A stretch of 60,850 nt of DNA from Lacrimispora algidixylanolytica (lineage in GTDB: Bacteria; Bacillota; Clostridia; Lachnospirales; Lachnospiraceae): the NCBI RefSeq assembly GCF_003609635.1, contig NZ_MCIA01000030.1, positions 190,984 to 251,833 on the forward strand. The letters run 5' to 3'. The notes beneath the pieces were generated by a model. That model searched no databases and had not been told where the DNA came from. It worked only from the letters and a program-made list of their open reading frames with translations. Position numbers and translations under genes: made by a program. Below, piece after piece: positions 8,500 through 17,546 of this stretch; position 1 is the stretch's first letter; every line of letters begins with the position of its first letter.

Positions 8500-8719
8500 T
8501 AAAATACCCCCTTTGTATAATATGTTTAATTGAAAGGATTCTTTAAGAGCAGGTTGTAAATAATAGGGCTCGCTTAACCTTACACATACTTAGCCTCCTT
8601 TCTTTGCTCCCTTTTACAATTTCCAATTCTAAAGATTTCCTTTTATTAATTCCCTCTAATACTTGGTAAACCCATTCATTCTTTCTAAGTAGACTTTGTA
8701 AATATGTGTCAGTTAAGAT

Positions 8720-8785
8720 ATTATGAATCTAACACATTATGTCTGTTTTTCCATGGAAATGTAAAAATCCCGATACTGTTCGTCA
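8720..8785 (-). promoter_or_regulatory. Xylanase upstream region: agr-like 27-bp element and possible promoter
   Basis: Positions 8785-8759 (minus) read TGAC, three variable bases, CAGTATCGGGATTTTTACAT. The same element, 22 of 27 bases identical, lies upstream of agrD at 27394-27368. Overlapping its end is TTTACA, then 18 bases, then CATAAT, a possible promoter start; an alternative -10 TAGATT lies at the spacing seen in the agrD copy. The element is probably a LytTR-regulator site. The remaining 8500-8720 stretch is leader sequence without a recognised motif. Confidence 0.55.
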
Positions 8786-8845
8786 TATTATCGTAAAAAA
8801 TCACAATTTACGAGTAGTAATTATATTATTTTTCCGTTTTAGTGC

Positions 8846-8878
8846 ATAAAAAAGGAACGCAGCATTGCCACGTTCCTC
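8846..8878 (-). terminator. Terminator after the pyrophosphatase gene
   Basis: Minus strand AGGAACG, 11-nt loop, CGTTCCT then TTTTTT. It is placed just after the hppA stop. Confidence 0.85.
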
Positions 8879-8910
8879 TTCTATGCATATCTCTATTTAC
8901 ACGTAAAACT

Positions 8911-10998
8911 TTAGAACAAGGAAAATGATAAGAATAAGGAAGCCATTAAGGAAGCTACAAGAGAAACTACGGTAATCTGCGTATTAATAGATGGTCCCGC
9001 CGTATCTTTAAAGGGATCTCCTACCGTATCACCAATGACCGCTGACTTATGAGCATCACTGCCTTTTCCTCCATTGCCACCTGCTTCGATGTATTTCTTT
9101 GCATTATCCCAAAGTCCTCCTGAGTTGCTCATGAACAGAGCTAATAGAAGTCCGCTGACAATATTTCCCGCAAGATATCCACCGATCGCATTTACTCCGC
9201 CAATAAAACCTACGGCTATGGTTACAATGATACTGAAAAAACCGGCAGGTATCAGCTCTTTGAGGGCACCATCGGTGGCGATGTCAATACATTTATCATA
9301 TTCTGGCACGACTCCTGGTTTTCCTTCTTTTAATCCCTTAATCTCCCTGAACTGTCGATGGATTTCAGCAACCATACGTTGTGCATTTCTATCAACTCCA
9401 AGCATTAACATGGCAGAGAAAACTGCAGGAATTGCTGCACCTACCATCATTCCAAAGAATACCAACGGATTGATGATATCAAATCCATTTAACACCACGG
9501 AGCCTGCTGCCTCATTTACTTCACTCATAAATGCGCCTAGCAAAGATATAATCGTAAGTCCTGCTGCTGCAATCGCAAAACCTTTTGTTACTGCTTTTAC
9601 TGTATTACCTGCGCTGTCAAGAGAGTCAGTAATTTTTAGAGCCTCATCGCCTAAATCTCCCATCTCCACAAGCCCTCTGGCATTGTCGGCGATGGGTCCA
9701 TAGGCATCATTGGAAATAATCATTCCAACGATGGAAAGCATACCTACTGCTGCCATTGAGATTCCAAACATTCCGGCAATGGGATCTTCTGGTGATATCG
9801 ATGCACAAAGATTATAGGAAATCATTGCTGAAATCCCAATTCCAACCATAGAAGGCAACACACTTAAAAATCCATAGGATATTCCGGACAAAATGGTAAA
9901 TGCCGGACCAGATTCTGATGCCTTTGCCACATTTCGTACCGGCTTTTTGTCATCATTGGTAAAGTAATCGCTAGTAATGCCTATGATAACGCCTACAAGC
10001 AGACCAATTGCTGTTGCTCCCCAGATACGCCAGTCAAATCGAAAGATATAGGTAGCGCCTGCGGTCAAAACAGCAAAGATACCTGTGGTTAAATAAGTAC
10101 TCATATTTAGTGCCATGGTTGGATCGTCTTTTTTACCCATACGAGCTGCCATGACCCCAAAGATTGAAGATAAAAGTCCGAGAGCCGCGTAACAGAATAC
10201 CATAGCGGAATAATCAACTCCCATTTTGTTGCCGAGAGCGATTGCCATAACAAGAGCAGAAGCCATGGAAGCTACATTAGAATCGAATAGATCCGCTCCC
10301 ATTCCTGCCACATCACCTACATTGTCGCCTACATTGTCTGCAATAACGGCTGGATTTCTTGGATCATCTTCAGGAATTCCAAGTTCCACCTTACCTACAA
10401 GGTCTGCACTGATATCTGCTGTTTTGGTAAATATTCCTCCACCAGCCTTGGCAAACAGAGCCAGTGAACTTGCCCCAAAACTGAAACCAAGCAATGCGGT
10501 AGAGTCGTGTGTAATTGCCATGACTAAGGTAACACCTAAAAGCGAACTGCCTACGACTGCCATTCCCATAACTGCTCCGCCACGAAACGCAGATAAAAAG
10601 GAAGGTCTTATGCCGCCGCTTCTAGCTGACTCCGCTGTCTTTATATTCGCCATGGTCGCTACTGCAATTCCGATCTTACCAGCAAATGCGGAAAAAATTG
10701 TACCACACAGATAGGCGATAACAATGGTCAGATTTTGTAAAATCGATCCGCCTTTCCAGATAGGAGCCGGTAGAAATATAAAAATTAAGATCGCTGCTGC
10801 TCCACAGAATTTAGCCAAAACAAGATATTCTTTTCGAAGGAAAGTTTTAGCACCCTTCCTTATGTAACTGCCAATCTCTTCCACTCTCTCATTGGAAGAT
10901 GGCTGAGCCTTAACCCAACGATACAACCAGGCTGCAAAGCAAAATGCAAGTGCGGAAACTAAAATGGAAATAATTAAAAATAAGTCTAGATTACTCAT
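8911..10998 (-). CDS. hppA: Membrane-bound proton-translocating pyrophosphatase, K+-independent type
   Basis: Integral membrane pump that couples pyrophosphate hydrolysis to proton export. The 695-residue chain has about 16 hydrophobic segments, the substrate site DISADLVGKVELGIPEDDPR near residue 190, and the second Asp-rich motif DNVGDNVGDVAGMGADLFDS. The subtype motif reads GNTVKAVTKG: Lys and Thr stand at the two positions that are Ala and Gly in K+-dependent enzymes, so this should be the K+-independent, proton-pumping class. The C-terminal GDTVGDPFKDTAGPS motif is intact. The ribosome site is weak, so the start is moderately sure. It pairs metabolically with the PPi-linked ppdK in this window. 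Confidence 0.95.
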   Translation of the reverse strand: MSNLDLFLIISILVSALAFCFAAWLYRWVKAQPSSNERVEEIGSYIRKGAKTFLRKEYLVLAKFCGAAAILIFIFLPAPIWKGGSILQNLTIVIAYLCGTIFSAFAGKIGIAVATMANIKTAESARSGGIRPSFLSAFRGGAVMGMAVVGSSLLGVTLVMAITHDSTALLGFSFGASSLALFAKAGGGIFTKTADISADLVGKVELGIPEDDPRNPAVIADNVGDNVGDVAGMGADLFDSNVASMASALVMAIALGNKMGVDYSAMVFCYAALGLLSSIFGVMAARMGKKDDPTMALNMSTYLTTGIFAVLTAGATYIFRFDWRIWGATAIGLLVGVIIGITSDYFTNDDKKPVRNVAKASESGPAFTILSGISYGFLSVLPSMVGIGISAMISYNLCASISPEDPIAGMFGISMAAVGMLSIVGMIISNDAYGPIADNARGLVEMGDLGDEALKITDSLDSAGNTVKAVTKGFAIAAAGLTIISLLGAFMSEVNEAAGSVVLNGFDIINPLVFFGMMVGAAIPAVFSAMLMLGVDRNAQRMVAEIHRQFREIKGLKEGKPGVVPEYDKCIDIATDGALKELIPAGFFSIIVTIAVGFIGGVNAIGGYLAGNIVSGLLLALFMSNSGGLWDNAKKYIEAGGNGGKGSDAHKSAVIGDTVGDPFKDTAGPSINTQITVVSLVASLMASLFLSFSLF

Positions 10999-11774
10999 AC
11001 ACTATAAACCCCAACTTTCTTCTCTTATTATTTTTTATTGTGTACTATATAACTATATACCTTTTTTCCAATTATTTTTTTTTATTTTACCCATCACCTC
11101 CGTAAGTGAAAATGAACGGGCTACCAATATATCTACATGTACAGGCCCTTAATTTGTGTGTAGGAAGCCCAGAATAAAAACAAGTTACAGCAGCACAAAA
11201 GCATGGGGGAAACTTCCCTACTGCTAAAAACTGTGAAGCCAGAGAGGCTTCTATTGGTTTCATCGTTCTGGATTATCACCTCCTAAATGTATTTCAAGCC
11301 AAATGGCATTGAGTTCATAAAATGGGTTTGAGATTAGTAAGAATCGCTCTAGAATTGGATGTGGTTAAGACATCCTTTTATGTGATTGCAGAGTCATCGA
11401 CGATTATCGAGGCTGTGCTTTATGTTCTGTATTTAATTTGTCCGCAGATGGACAAGGGGTTTGATTCGTAATAGTAATACCGATAATGTAAGATTTTGAC
11501 CCACGAAGCTGCGTAAGCTTCGGCAGCAAAACAGCACAACAACAGGTACCATTTTTTGCAAACATTACATCTATTATATAACATTTTAAATAATAAAACA
11601 ATTAATATTCCAATATTTGGTCTTTATATCCTCAGTTTCAACTCAATAAAAGTGCGAATTCTACCGTAATTATATGTTCCCTTATTATTTGCACAAAATC
11701 ACTATAACAATCTAATAATAGGCAATATGTCTACTGCAAGCAGAGATACATTCCCTACTTGCAGTATCTAAAGT
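10999..11774 (-). ncRNA. 776-bp gap with promoter and many hairpins: candidate structured RNA
   Basis: No convincing protein gene fills this gap. A sigma-A-type promoter is seen on the minus strand (TTGTTT 11601-11596, 17-nt spacer, TATAAT 11578-11573). Downstream on the same strand are perfect stems at 11522-11504 (CGAAGCT/AGCTTCG), 11375-11357 (GGATGT/ACATCC) and 11251-11235 (GAAGCC/GGCTTC), and a nested set near 11234-11187 enclosing GGGA/TCCC. Short frames exist (a 58-codon frame from about 11262 on minus; 49 codons at 11322-11471 on plus) but look like chance. A further 8-bp inverted repeat at 11733-11765 follows the GH42 gene. Interpretation as an ncRNA is inference. Confidence 0.35.
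11573..11601 (-). promoter_or_regulatory. Strong sigma-A-like promoter in the gap
   Basis: Minus strand TTGTTT, 17-nt spacer, TATAAT. No ribosome site or credible CDS follows within 400 bp, which is why an RNA product or a long hppA leader is suspected. Confidence 0.55.
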
Positions 11775-13805
11775 TTAATTCTCTCTTTTAATTACCAACG
11801 TTTGATACCCACCAATCACACCATGCTCCCGCAGTTCCCCAAAAATTAATGTTCCATTTTTTATTTCATCTATCATCTCAGGAACAAGCTTAACCGGTTC
11901 TCGATTGAAATTCTGGAAAAACAGATATTGATGCTGATCGGAATGTCTGGAACACACTTCCACATCTTCAGGGATTTCTCCCTTTACAAGTGGAACAATT
12001 CCGTTAGCCTTAATTACTTCCCGAAGAAAATCATCATAAAATTTCTGTTCCCCATCTGCACAAACATAATAAGCAACGCCTTTTCCATATCGATTTTTAG
12101 TCAAAGCAGGATATCCATGATAAAAATCATCCTTATAGGTTGCCAGCACCTCTGCACCCTTTAGGCTTACAATATCACAGAGATGATTACACTCATATCG
12201 TATCTCTTCCATTCCTCCTGATTTGGGAATCATATGGTTGTACTCTCCATCATAAAGACCGTCAATCTCGGTACTGCGAAGACCCACAACATCCATCAAA
12301 TCATGAGGAACGCCACCAGAGAAGCAACTATCCCATTCGTCCACAATACCAGACCAATAAGTTAACATAAGTTTTCCACCCTCATTTACAAATTTGCGGA
12401 ACTTATCCTCTATCCCGCTATGGAACAGATAAAGCATCGGTGCTGCTACCAGATCATATCCAGTAAGACTATCTTCCATGGATATCACATCTACATTTAA
12501 TCCCAACTTTTTCATCGCACTATAAATTTTTACCGCTGCTTCTTTGTAATACAAGCCTTTATTTCTAGGACCTTGTGCATCCTCCATGGCCCAACGGTTT
12601 TCTATATCATAAATGAGAGCAACCTTAGACTTGACCTCTGTTCCAGCCAGTTCCTTCAATCCATCAAGAGACTCTCCAATGTGACATACTTCCTGATAAA
12701 CCCTTGTGTCCTCTCCTCCATAATGGTCGATCACCGCTCCATGAAACTTTTCAGAGCTTCCTTTGCTCTGCCGAATCTGAAAATACAAAACACTGTCGGA
12801 ACCATGAGACACGGCATGAAGAGAGTTGAGTTCCAACATACCTGGCTTTTTTAACTTACTGACTCCCTGCCAGTTGGTGCTACTTGGACAGGATTCCATA
12901 AGAAGAAAAGGTTTCTTTTTTAAGCTTCTCATATAATCATGTTGCATCCCATTGTCCCTGGCAGTCAAAATCTCCTTGTTCTTATGCCAAAGGGGATAAG
13001 AATCCCAGGATACCACATCAATTTCTTTGGAAAGCTTCTTATAATTTAGTCCTTTATAATCATACATAAAGTTCGTAGTCACGGGCTGCATCGCACCTGC
13101 ATCTTTAAGGGCCTTAATTTCCCACCTAACAAAATCTGCCGTTTGCTCTGTTACAAACCGCTTCCAGTCCAGATTAAGGCCATGAACCATATTTTCCCCT
13201 ATGGTGGAAGGACTTTCTACTTGATCAAAAGAAAGATATACATGACTCCAAAATGCAGTACACCATCTCATGTTTAAGTTCTCAATGGTATCATATCTTT
13301 TCTCCAGCCATTTTCTAAACGCTTCTTGGCATAAGGGGCAATGGCATTCCCCGCCATATTCATTGGATATATGCCACATAAGGATTCCCGGATGGGCGCT
13401 AAACGTAGTGGCCAGCTTCTGGTTTATTACCCTTATTTTTTCCCTGTATACATTCGATGTGTAGCAATGATTATGTCTGCCTCCAAAAAGCTGACGCACT
13501 CCCTCTTCATTCACCCTCAGCACCTCAGGATAACGGTCCGCCAACCATTTAGGCCTGGCCGCGGAAGGGGTTGCCATGATAACAGAGATTCCATTTTCAT
13601 ATAGCAGGTTCACCCGATCAATCAGCCAAGAAAGCTTATATTCTCCTTCCTCTGGTTCTAAAAACGACCAGGAAAATACGCCAAGCGTAACGGTATTAAT
13701 GCCAGCCTGTTTCATGAGCTTCAAATCCTCTTCCAGTATCTGAGGCTCATTAAGCCATTGCTCCGGATAATAATCTCCCCCATGCCATAATCCTAAGTGA
13801 TTCAT
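11775..13805 (-). CDS. Beta-galactosidase, GH42
   Basis: Cytoplasmic GH42 enzyme that removes terminal beta-galactose from short galactosides or arabinogalactan fragments. Family features are the N-terminal LWHGGDYYPEQW, ATPSAARPKWLADRYPEVL near 85-105, HISNEYGGECHCPLCQEAF around residues 145-165 with the acid/base Glu in NEYGG and a Cys cluster that binds zinc in relatives, and LLMESCPSSTNW with the nucleophile Glu near residue 310. The trimerisation and C-terminal domains follow. Start 13805 has AAGGAA nine bases upstream; an in-frame ATG nine codons earlier lacks one. It is the last gene of an operon with an SBP and two permeases, which implies that imported oligosaccharide is its substrate. 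Confidence 0.93.
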   Translation of the reverse strand: MNHLGLWHGGDYYPEQWLNEPQILEEDLKLMKQAGINTVTLGVFSWSFLEPEEGEYKLSWLIDRVNLLYENGISVIMATPSAARPKWLADRYPEVLRVNEEGVRQLFGGRHNHCYTSNVYREKIRVINQKLATTFSAHPGILMWHISNEYGGECHCPLCQEAFRKWLEKRYDTIENLNMRWCTAFWSHVYLSFDQVESPSTIGENMVHGLNLDWKRFVTEQTADFVRWEIKALKDAGAMQPVTTNFMYDYKGLNYKKLSKEIDVVSWDSYPLWHKNKEILTARDNGMQHDYMRSLKKKPFLLMESCPSSTNWQGVSKLKKPGMLELNSLHAVSHGSDSVLYFQIRQSKGSSEKFHGAVIDHYGGEDTRVYQEVCHIGESLDGLKELAGTEVKSKVALIYDIENRWAMEDAQGPRNKGLYYKEAAVKIYSAMKKLGLNVDVISMEDSLTGYDLVAAPMLYLFHSGIEDKFRKFVNEGGKLMLTYWSGIVDEWDSCFSGGVPHDLMDVVGLRSTEIDGLYDGEYNHMIPKSGGMEEIRYECNHLCDIVSLKGAEVLATYKDDFYHGYPALTKNRYGKGVAYYVCADGEQKFYDDFLREVIKANGIVPLVKGEIPEDVEVCSRHSDQHQYLFFQNFNREPVKLVPEMIDEIKNGTLIFGELREHGVIGGYQTLVIKREN

Positions 13806-13884
13806 AAGCAAACATTCCTTTCTAAAAAGCACCGCTGCCGTATTCCTTAACGAAATTCCGGCTGCGGTGCCTGTAATGATATTC

Positions 13885-14691
13885 TTATTTTACTGCACCT
13901 GTAATTCCCTCTGCAAAACTCTTCTGAAGAAGGAAGAAAATAACAACCGTAGGAATGGTGCAAATAAGTACGGCTAGCATAAGTATACCGTAGTCCGTCA
14001 CATATCCTTGGGTTAAGTTTGCTACCAGCATTGGCATGGTAATACTTTTGGCATCAGACATAATTACTTTTGGCCAAAGATAACTGTTCCATGCATTCAT
14101 AAACGTAATCGTGAGTGCCGCCGCATAGGTAGACCGCATAGTCGGTAAAAACATACGGTAGAAAATCTGAAATTCTGTCAATCCGTCAAGACGTGCTGCC
14201 TCCATAATATCCGATGGAAACGATCTGGCGCTCTGTCGGAACATCATGATTAAAAAAGGCGTTGATATGGTGGGAAGAATAAATCCCAGGGTGCTGTTTA
14301 ACAGCCTTGCCTTTGAAAACATCTGATAAAGAGGAATCATGGTGGCCGCAAATGGCACCATCATTGCTAGAAGGATCACACTCATGACCCGATCCTTTGC
14401 CTTATCATGAAACACCTCAAAGCCATATCCTGCTATGGAGCAGATAAGCAGCGAGATTAATGTCATAATGGTTGAATATTTAAACGAGTTAATCAAGGCT
14501 GTACTGACGTTCTGAGAGCCTAGCAGCTTATTTGCGTTGTCAAACAAGGCCGTGCCAAACATCAAAGTCCCTCTGGTAACATCCACACTCCGGTTTGTAG
14601 CCGCAACCATCATCCAGTATAGTGGAAATACGGAGATAAATGAAACTACGATTAAAAATGTATAAGCGAAAAACTTTTTCCCCTTAGTCAC
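13885..14691 (-). CDS. Carbohydrate ABC transporter permease (MalG/UgpE type)
   Basis: Second membrane subunit of a CUT1-type sugar importer. Six hydrophobic segments are visible, with the cytoplasmic coupling loop (EAA motif) DIMEAARLDGLTEFQIFYRMFLP in the expected C-terminal half. The GTG at 14691 has AGGTAGG at eight bases and is preferred over the GTG at 14700. It overlaps the end of the upstream permease by a few bases, implying translational coupling. The ATPase is not in the operon; a shared MsmX-like ATPase is usual for this class and would be elsewhere. Confidence 0.9.
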   Translation of the reverse strand: MTKGKKFFAYTFLIVVSFISVFPLYWMMVAATNRSVDVTRGTLMFGTALFDNANKLLGSQNVSTALINSFKYSTIMTLISLLICSIAGYGFEVFHDKAKDRVMSVILLAMMVPFAATMIPLYQMFSKARLLNSTLGFILPTISTPFLIMMFRQSARSFPSDIMEAARLDGLTEFQIFYRMFLPTMRSTYAAALTITFMNAWNSYLWPKVIMSDAKSITMPMLVANLTQGYVTDYGILMLAVLICTIPTVVIFFLLQKSFAEGITGAVK

Positions 14692-15577
14692 GTTTATCAC
14701 CTACCTTTAACTGAACAAATGCAAGGAACGCCACCAAAAACAGAATCAAATAAGACATAGATGCCGCATATCCAAAATTAGGTACATATTTAAATGATAC
14801 ATTATAGATATAATGGGACATGGTAATTGTCGCATTAGCCGGTCCACCATTGGTTAAGTTCACTGACTCATCAAACAACTGTAAGGTTCCGTTGGTGGAC
14901 ATGATAGCGGTTAATAAAATGGTAGGTCTTAAAAGAGGTACTGTAATTCGAAAGAAAGACTGGATTGGAGAAGCTCCGTCGATCTTAGCCGCTTCATAAA
15001 CAGAATATTCTATGTTTTGCAGACCAGATAAATAAAATACCATGTTATAACCAGTCCATCTCCAGATCAGTGCTAAAATAATAACAATTCTGGCACTGTC
15101 TGGATGACCTAAAAAGTTATATCCGGTGTTCAAAAACCCTAGCTTAATTAAAATATTATTTACCAGGCCATCTACAGCAAATAAGGAACGAAATATTACG
15201 GCGTAAGATACCAGGGAGGTGGCACATGGCAAAAATATGGCAGTGCGGAACAGTCCCTTAAACCGAAGATCCTTATGATTTAACAGGGAAGCCAGTATGA
15301 GTGCCAATATAAGCATGATGGGCACCTGAATGACCAAATAGATAAAGTTGTTTTTCAGGGCCTGCATAAAAACCGGATCTTTAAACATTCGGATGTAATT
15401 GGTTACACCCGTCCATTTCATCTTGTTGCCAATTCCTGTCTGAAACGATAGGAAGAGGGCCTGAATCATGGGCAGAAAGCTCATGACCCCAATTAAAAGA
15501 ACCGCTGGTGTTAAGAATGCCCAGCCTGCCATGCTTTGTTTCTGCCCCACGGAACGTTTTTTATTAGAATTTACCAC
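14684..15577 (-). CDS. Carbohydrate ABC transporter permease (MalF/UgpA type)
   Basis: First membrane subunit of the same CUT1 importer. About 297 residues with six hydrophobic segments and the coupling loop YEAAKIDGASPIQSFFRITVP. GTG 15577 follows AGGAGG by 11 bases; the GTG at 15589 overlaps that ribosome site, so it is unlikely. It lies 13-26 bp after the SBP gene and overlaps the next permease gene. Confidence 0.9.
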   Translation of the reverse strand: MVNSNKKRSVGQKQSMAGWAFLTPAVLLIGVMSFLPMIQALFLSFQTGIGNKMKWTGVTNYIRMFKDPVFMQALKNNFIYLVIQVPIMLILALILASLLNHKDLRFKGLFRTAIFLPCATSLVSYAVIFRSLFAVDGLVNNILIKLGFLNTGYNFLGHPDSARIVIILALIWRWTGYNMVFYLSGLQNIEYSVYEAAKIDGASPIQSFFRITVPLLRPTILLTAIMSTNGTLQLFDESVNLTNGGPANATITMSHYIYNVSFKYVPNFGYAASMSYLILFLVAFLAFVQLKVGDKRD

Positions 15578-15602
15578 TGGAAATACCACCTCCTAGGGTC
15601 AT

Positions 15603-16928
15603 TTACTTGCCCATAGCAAAATTAACCGTGTCTTCTGCGTTCTTAATCTCCGCATCAATGTCTGATCCTGCTACTACTTTTGTAATTGCTGTTGCCACTG
15701 CATCGCGAGCTTCGTAATAATAAACTCCAGTATTGTTAGATGGAACCTTGGAAGCGAAATCAGTGATCATAGAATAGACTGGCTTATCTCCAAAGAACTT
15801 CTGTGGCTCTCCGTAGACCTTACTCTCTGCTACTGGAAGATAAGTTGCCATTGCGCCGGATTTTGGCAGAATGGTTTCATATAGTTCTGTGCTTCCTGCA
15901 AAGGTTTTGCTTAAGAAATCATATGCCAGTTCTGGATTCTTGCTTGCAGAAGTCACCGCCCAGCTAGAACCACCATTGTTGGAATAGTTGGTTGCACCTT
16001 CTACGCCTTCTAATTTTGGCATATTTGTAATGGCCCAATTACCAGACTGGTCTTCAGCGGTTTGAATGCTAGCCATAATCCAGCAACCGTTGATAGTACC
16101 GCCTACCGTACTGTTTGTTAAGGTTCCTACATACTGATCCCAGTCATTTACCTCTATGAGTACACCACTTTTCACTAAGGATGCATAGGTTTCCATTACT
16201 TTTTTCAACGTAGCATTTCCAACCATGTCAGGTTTTCCATCTTTATCAAAAAGACTTCCACCAGCGGATTGAAGCATCATCATAATCAGATCAGATTCTC
16301 CTGCCTGACAGGATAAAAGTGGCTTTCCTGTCTTTGCTAAAATCTTTTCTCCCATTTCCTGATACTGGCTCCATGTGATATCTTTAAAATCATCTACGGT
16401 ATATCCAGCTTCTTTTAAAATGTCAGTGCGGTAACAGCCCACTACAGAACCGTTGTCAAATGGTACACCATAATTCTTACCCTCTACCACGGAATATGCC
16501 GTTTTTGCTTTTGCGAATTTCGAGAAATCAACGCCGCTTCCCGTAATGTCCTGAAATGCATCTGGATAGCTAATGACGTTTTTCTGGAATGCATTATCCT
16601 GTAGCAACATAATGTCTGGAAGACTCTCTAAATTTCCTGAGGTCGCCGCAGTGGTCAGCTTGGTCTGGATATCTTTCCATGGGGTTTCCACTACATTCAG
16701 TTTAAAGTCCGGATGATCCTTTTGGTAAACCTTTTCTGCTTCCTTCATAGCATAAAGATTAAACGCCGGATCCCAACACCAAACCGTTAGTTCGTTGGTT
16801 GCCTTAGCTCCTCCGTCCCCTTTTTTATCCCCGGTCTGCGCAGTACTTCCAGAACCCCCTGTGCCGCAAGCAGTTAAGGATACTACCATAGCTCCTGCCA
16901 ATAATAGAGATGCGATTTTTTTCTTCAT
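15603..16928 (-). CDS. Extracellular sugar-binding lipoprotein of the GH42-linked importer
   Basis: CUT1 family solute-binding lipoprotein (SBP_bac_1 fold), 441 residues. The N-terminus MKKKIASLLLAGAMVVSLTAC is a lipoprotein signal with lipobox LTAC, followed by a Gly/Ser linker and ELTVWCWDPAFN, the typical first strand. AAAGGAGG precedes the ATG by nine bases. It heads the order SBP, permease, permease, GH42, so galactoside-type oligosaccharides are the expected ligand; that is inferred from the neighbours. Confidence 0.92.
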   Translation of the reverse strand: MKKKIASLLLAGAMVVSLTACGTGGSGSTAQTGDKKGDGGAKATNELTVWCWDPAFNLYAMKEAEKVYQKDHPDFKLNVVETPWKDIQTKLTTAATSGNLESLPDIMLLQDNAFQKNVISYPDAFQDITGSGVDFSKFAKAKTAYSVVEGKNYGVPFDNGSVVGCYRTDILKEAGYTVDDFKDITWSQYQEMGEKILAKTGKPLLSCQAGESDLIMMMLQSAGGSLFDKDGKPDMVGNATLKKVMETYASLVKSGVLIEVNDWDQYVGTLTNSTVGGTINGCWIMASIQTAEDQSGNWAITNMPKLEGVEGATNYSNNGGSSWAVTSASKNPELAYDFLSKTFAGSTELYETILPKSGAMATYLPVAESKVYGEPQKFFGDKPVYSMITDFASKVPSNNTGVYYYEARDAVATAITKVVAGSDIDAEIKNAEDTVNFAMGK

Positions 16929-17016
16929 AGCGAAACTCCTCCTTTAAATTAATATAATTTCAAAGATCGGATGAACATCATCCAAGCATCTTTTTTCATT
17001 CATTTCCCGTAGGCAT

Positions 17017-17415
17017 TCAGGGAACAATTACTTTATCATTTTTTATAATATCTCTCTTATTCTTACCTTCTGGCACCATTCGAAACACTAAAAAAGTAGC
17101 TTCTTGATCCATTCGGTTCTCAATGGTATGAATGGAATTTCTCACACGGATGACTGTATCTTTCGATGCTGTCTCCCGGTAAATTCCGCCCTCATCCTTC
17201 CAGCGAATGGTTATTTCCCCAGAGGTGACTACTAAAACCTCTTCTATAGCCCGATGCATATGCCATTCCTGTGCAGATTTTGGAGATATCACATTCTCAT
17301 GAACCTCAAATTCATCAAAGATAAAATAATTGACCCTTGTCCCATTTTTCTTTTCAACGTAAATGGAATCTTCCGGGTGGTATAGTTCTAGCTTGTCCAA
17401 ATCACTTTCCCCCAT
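17017..17415 (-). CDS. Small cupin-fold protein
   Basis: A 132-residue single cupin. The metal-binding motif is visible as EWHMHRAIEEVLVVTSGEI (motif 1) and SIHTIENRMDQEATFLVFRM (motif 2). No enzyme class can be assigned; small cupins beside sugar operons are often isomerases or sensory domains. The ATG at 17415 has a poor ribosome site, and a TTG five codons in (17400) follows GGGGGA at seven bases, so the true start may be there. It lies between the AraC gene and the SBP operon on the same strand. Confidence 0.75.
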   Translation of the reverse strand: MGESDLDKLELYHPEDSIYVEKKNGTRVNYFIFDEFEVHENVISPKSAQEWHMHRAIEEVLVVTSGEITIRWKDEGGIYRETASKDTVIRVRNSIHTIENRMDQEATFLVFRMVPEGKNKRDIIKNDKVIVP

Positions 17416-17515
17416 TCATTTCCAATCCAGTAAAAACAGCTTCGCACGTCAACATGTAAATATTAGCTATATTATACCAATATATTTCATTCTAAAGCTT
17501 TTAGATTCAATTAAA

Positions 17516-17546
17516 AAAAGCGCAAATTCAATCATTTGCGCTTTTA
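17516..17546 (-). terminator. Terminator at the end of the AraC gene
   Basis: AAAAGCGCAAA pairs with TTTGCGCTTTT around an 8-nt loop, T-rich on both sides; it overlaps the stop codon of the AraC gene and separates it from the cupin gene. Confidence 0.85.

Noticed and set aside
8700-8800. Possible TcdR-type promoter (TTTACA) before the xylanase and agrD
   Set aside because: The TTTACA is inside the shared element, but neither copy has a C/T-rich -10 at 16-17 bases.
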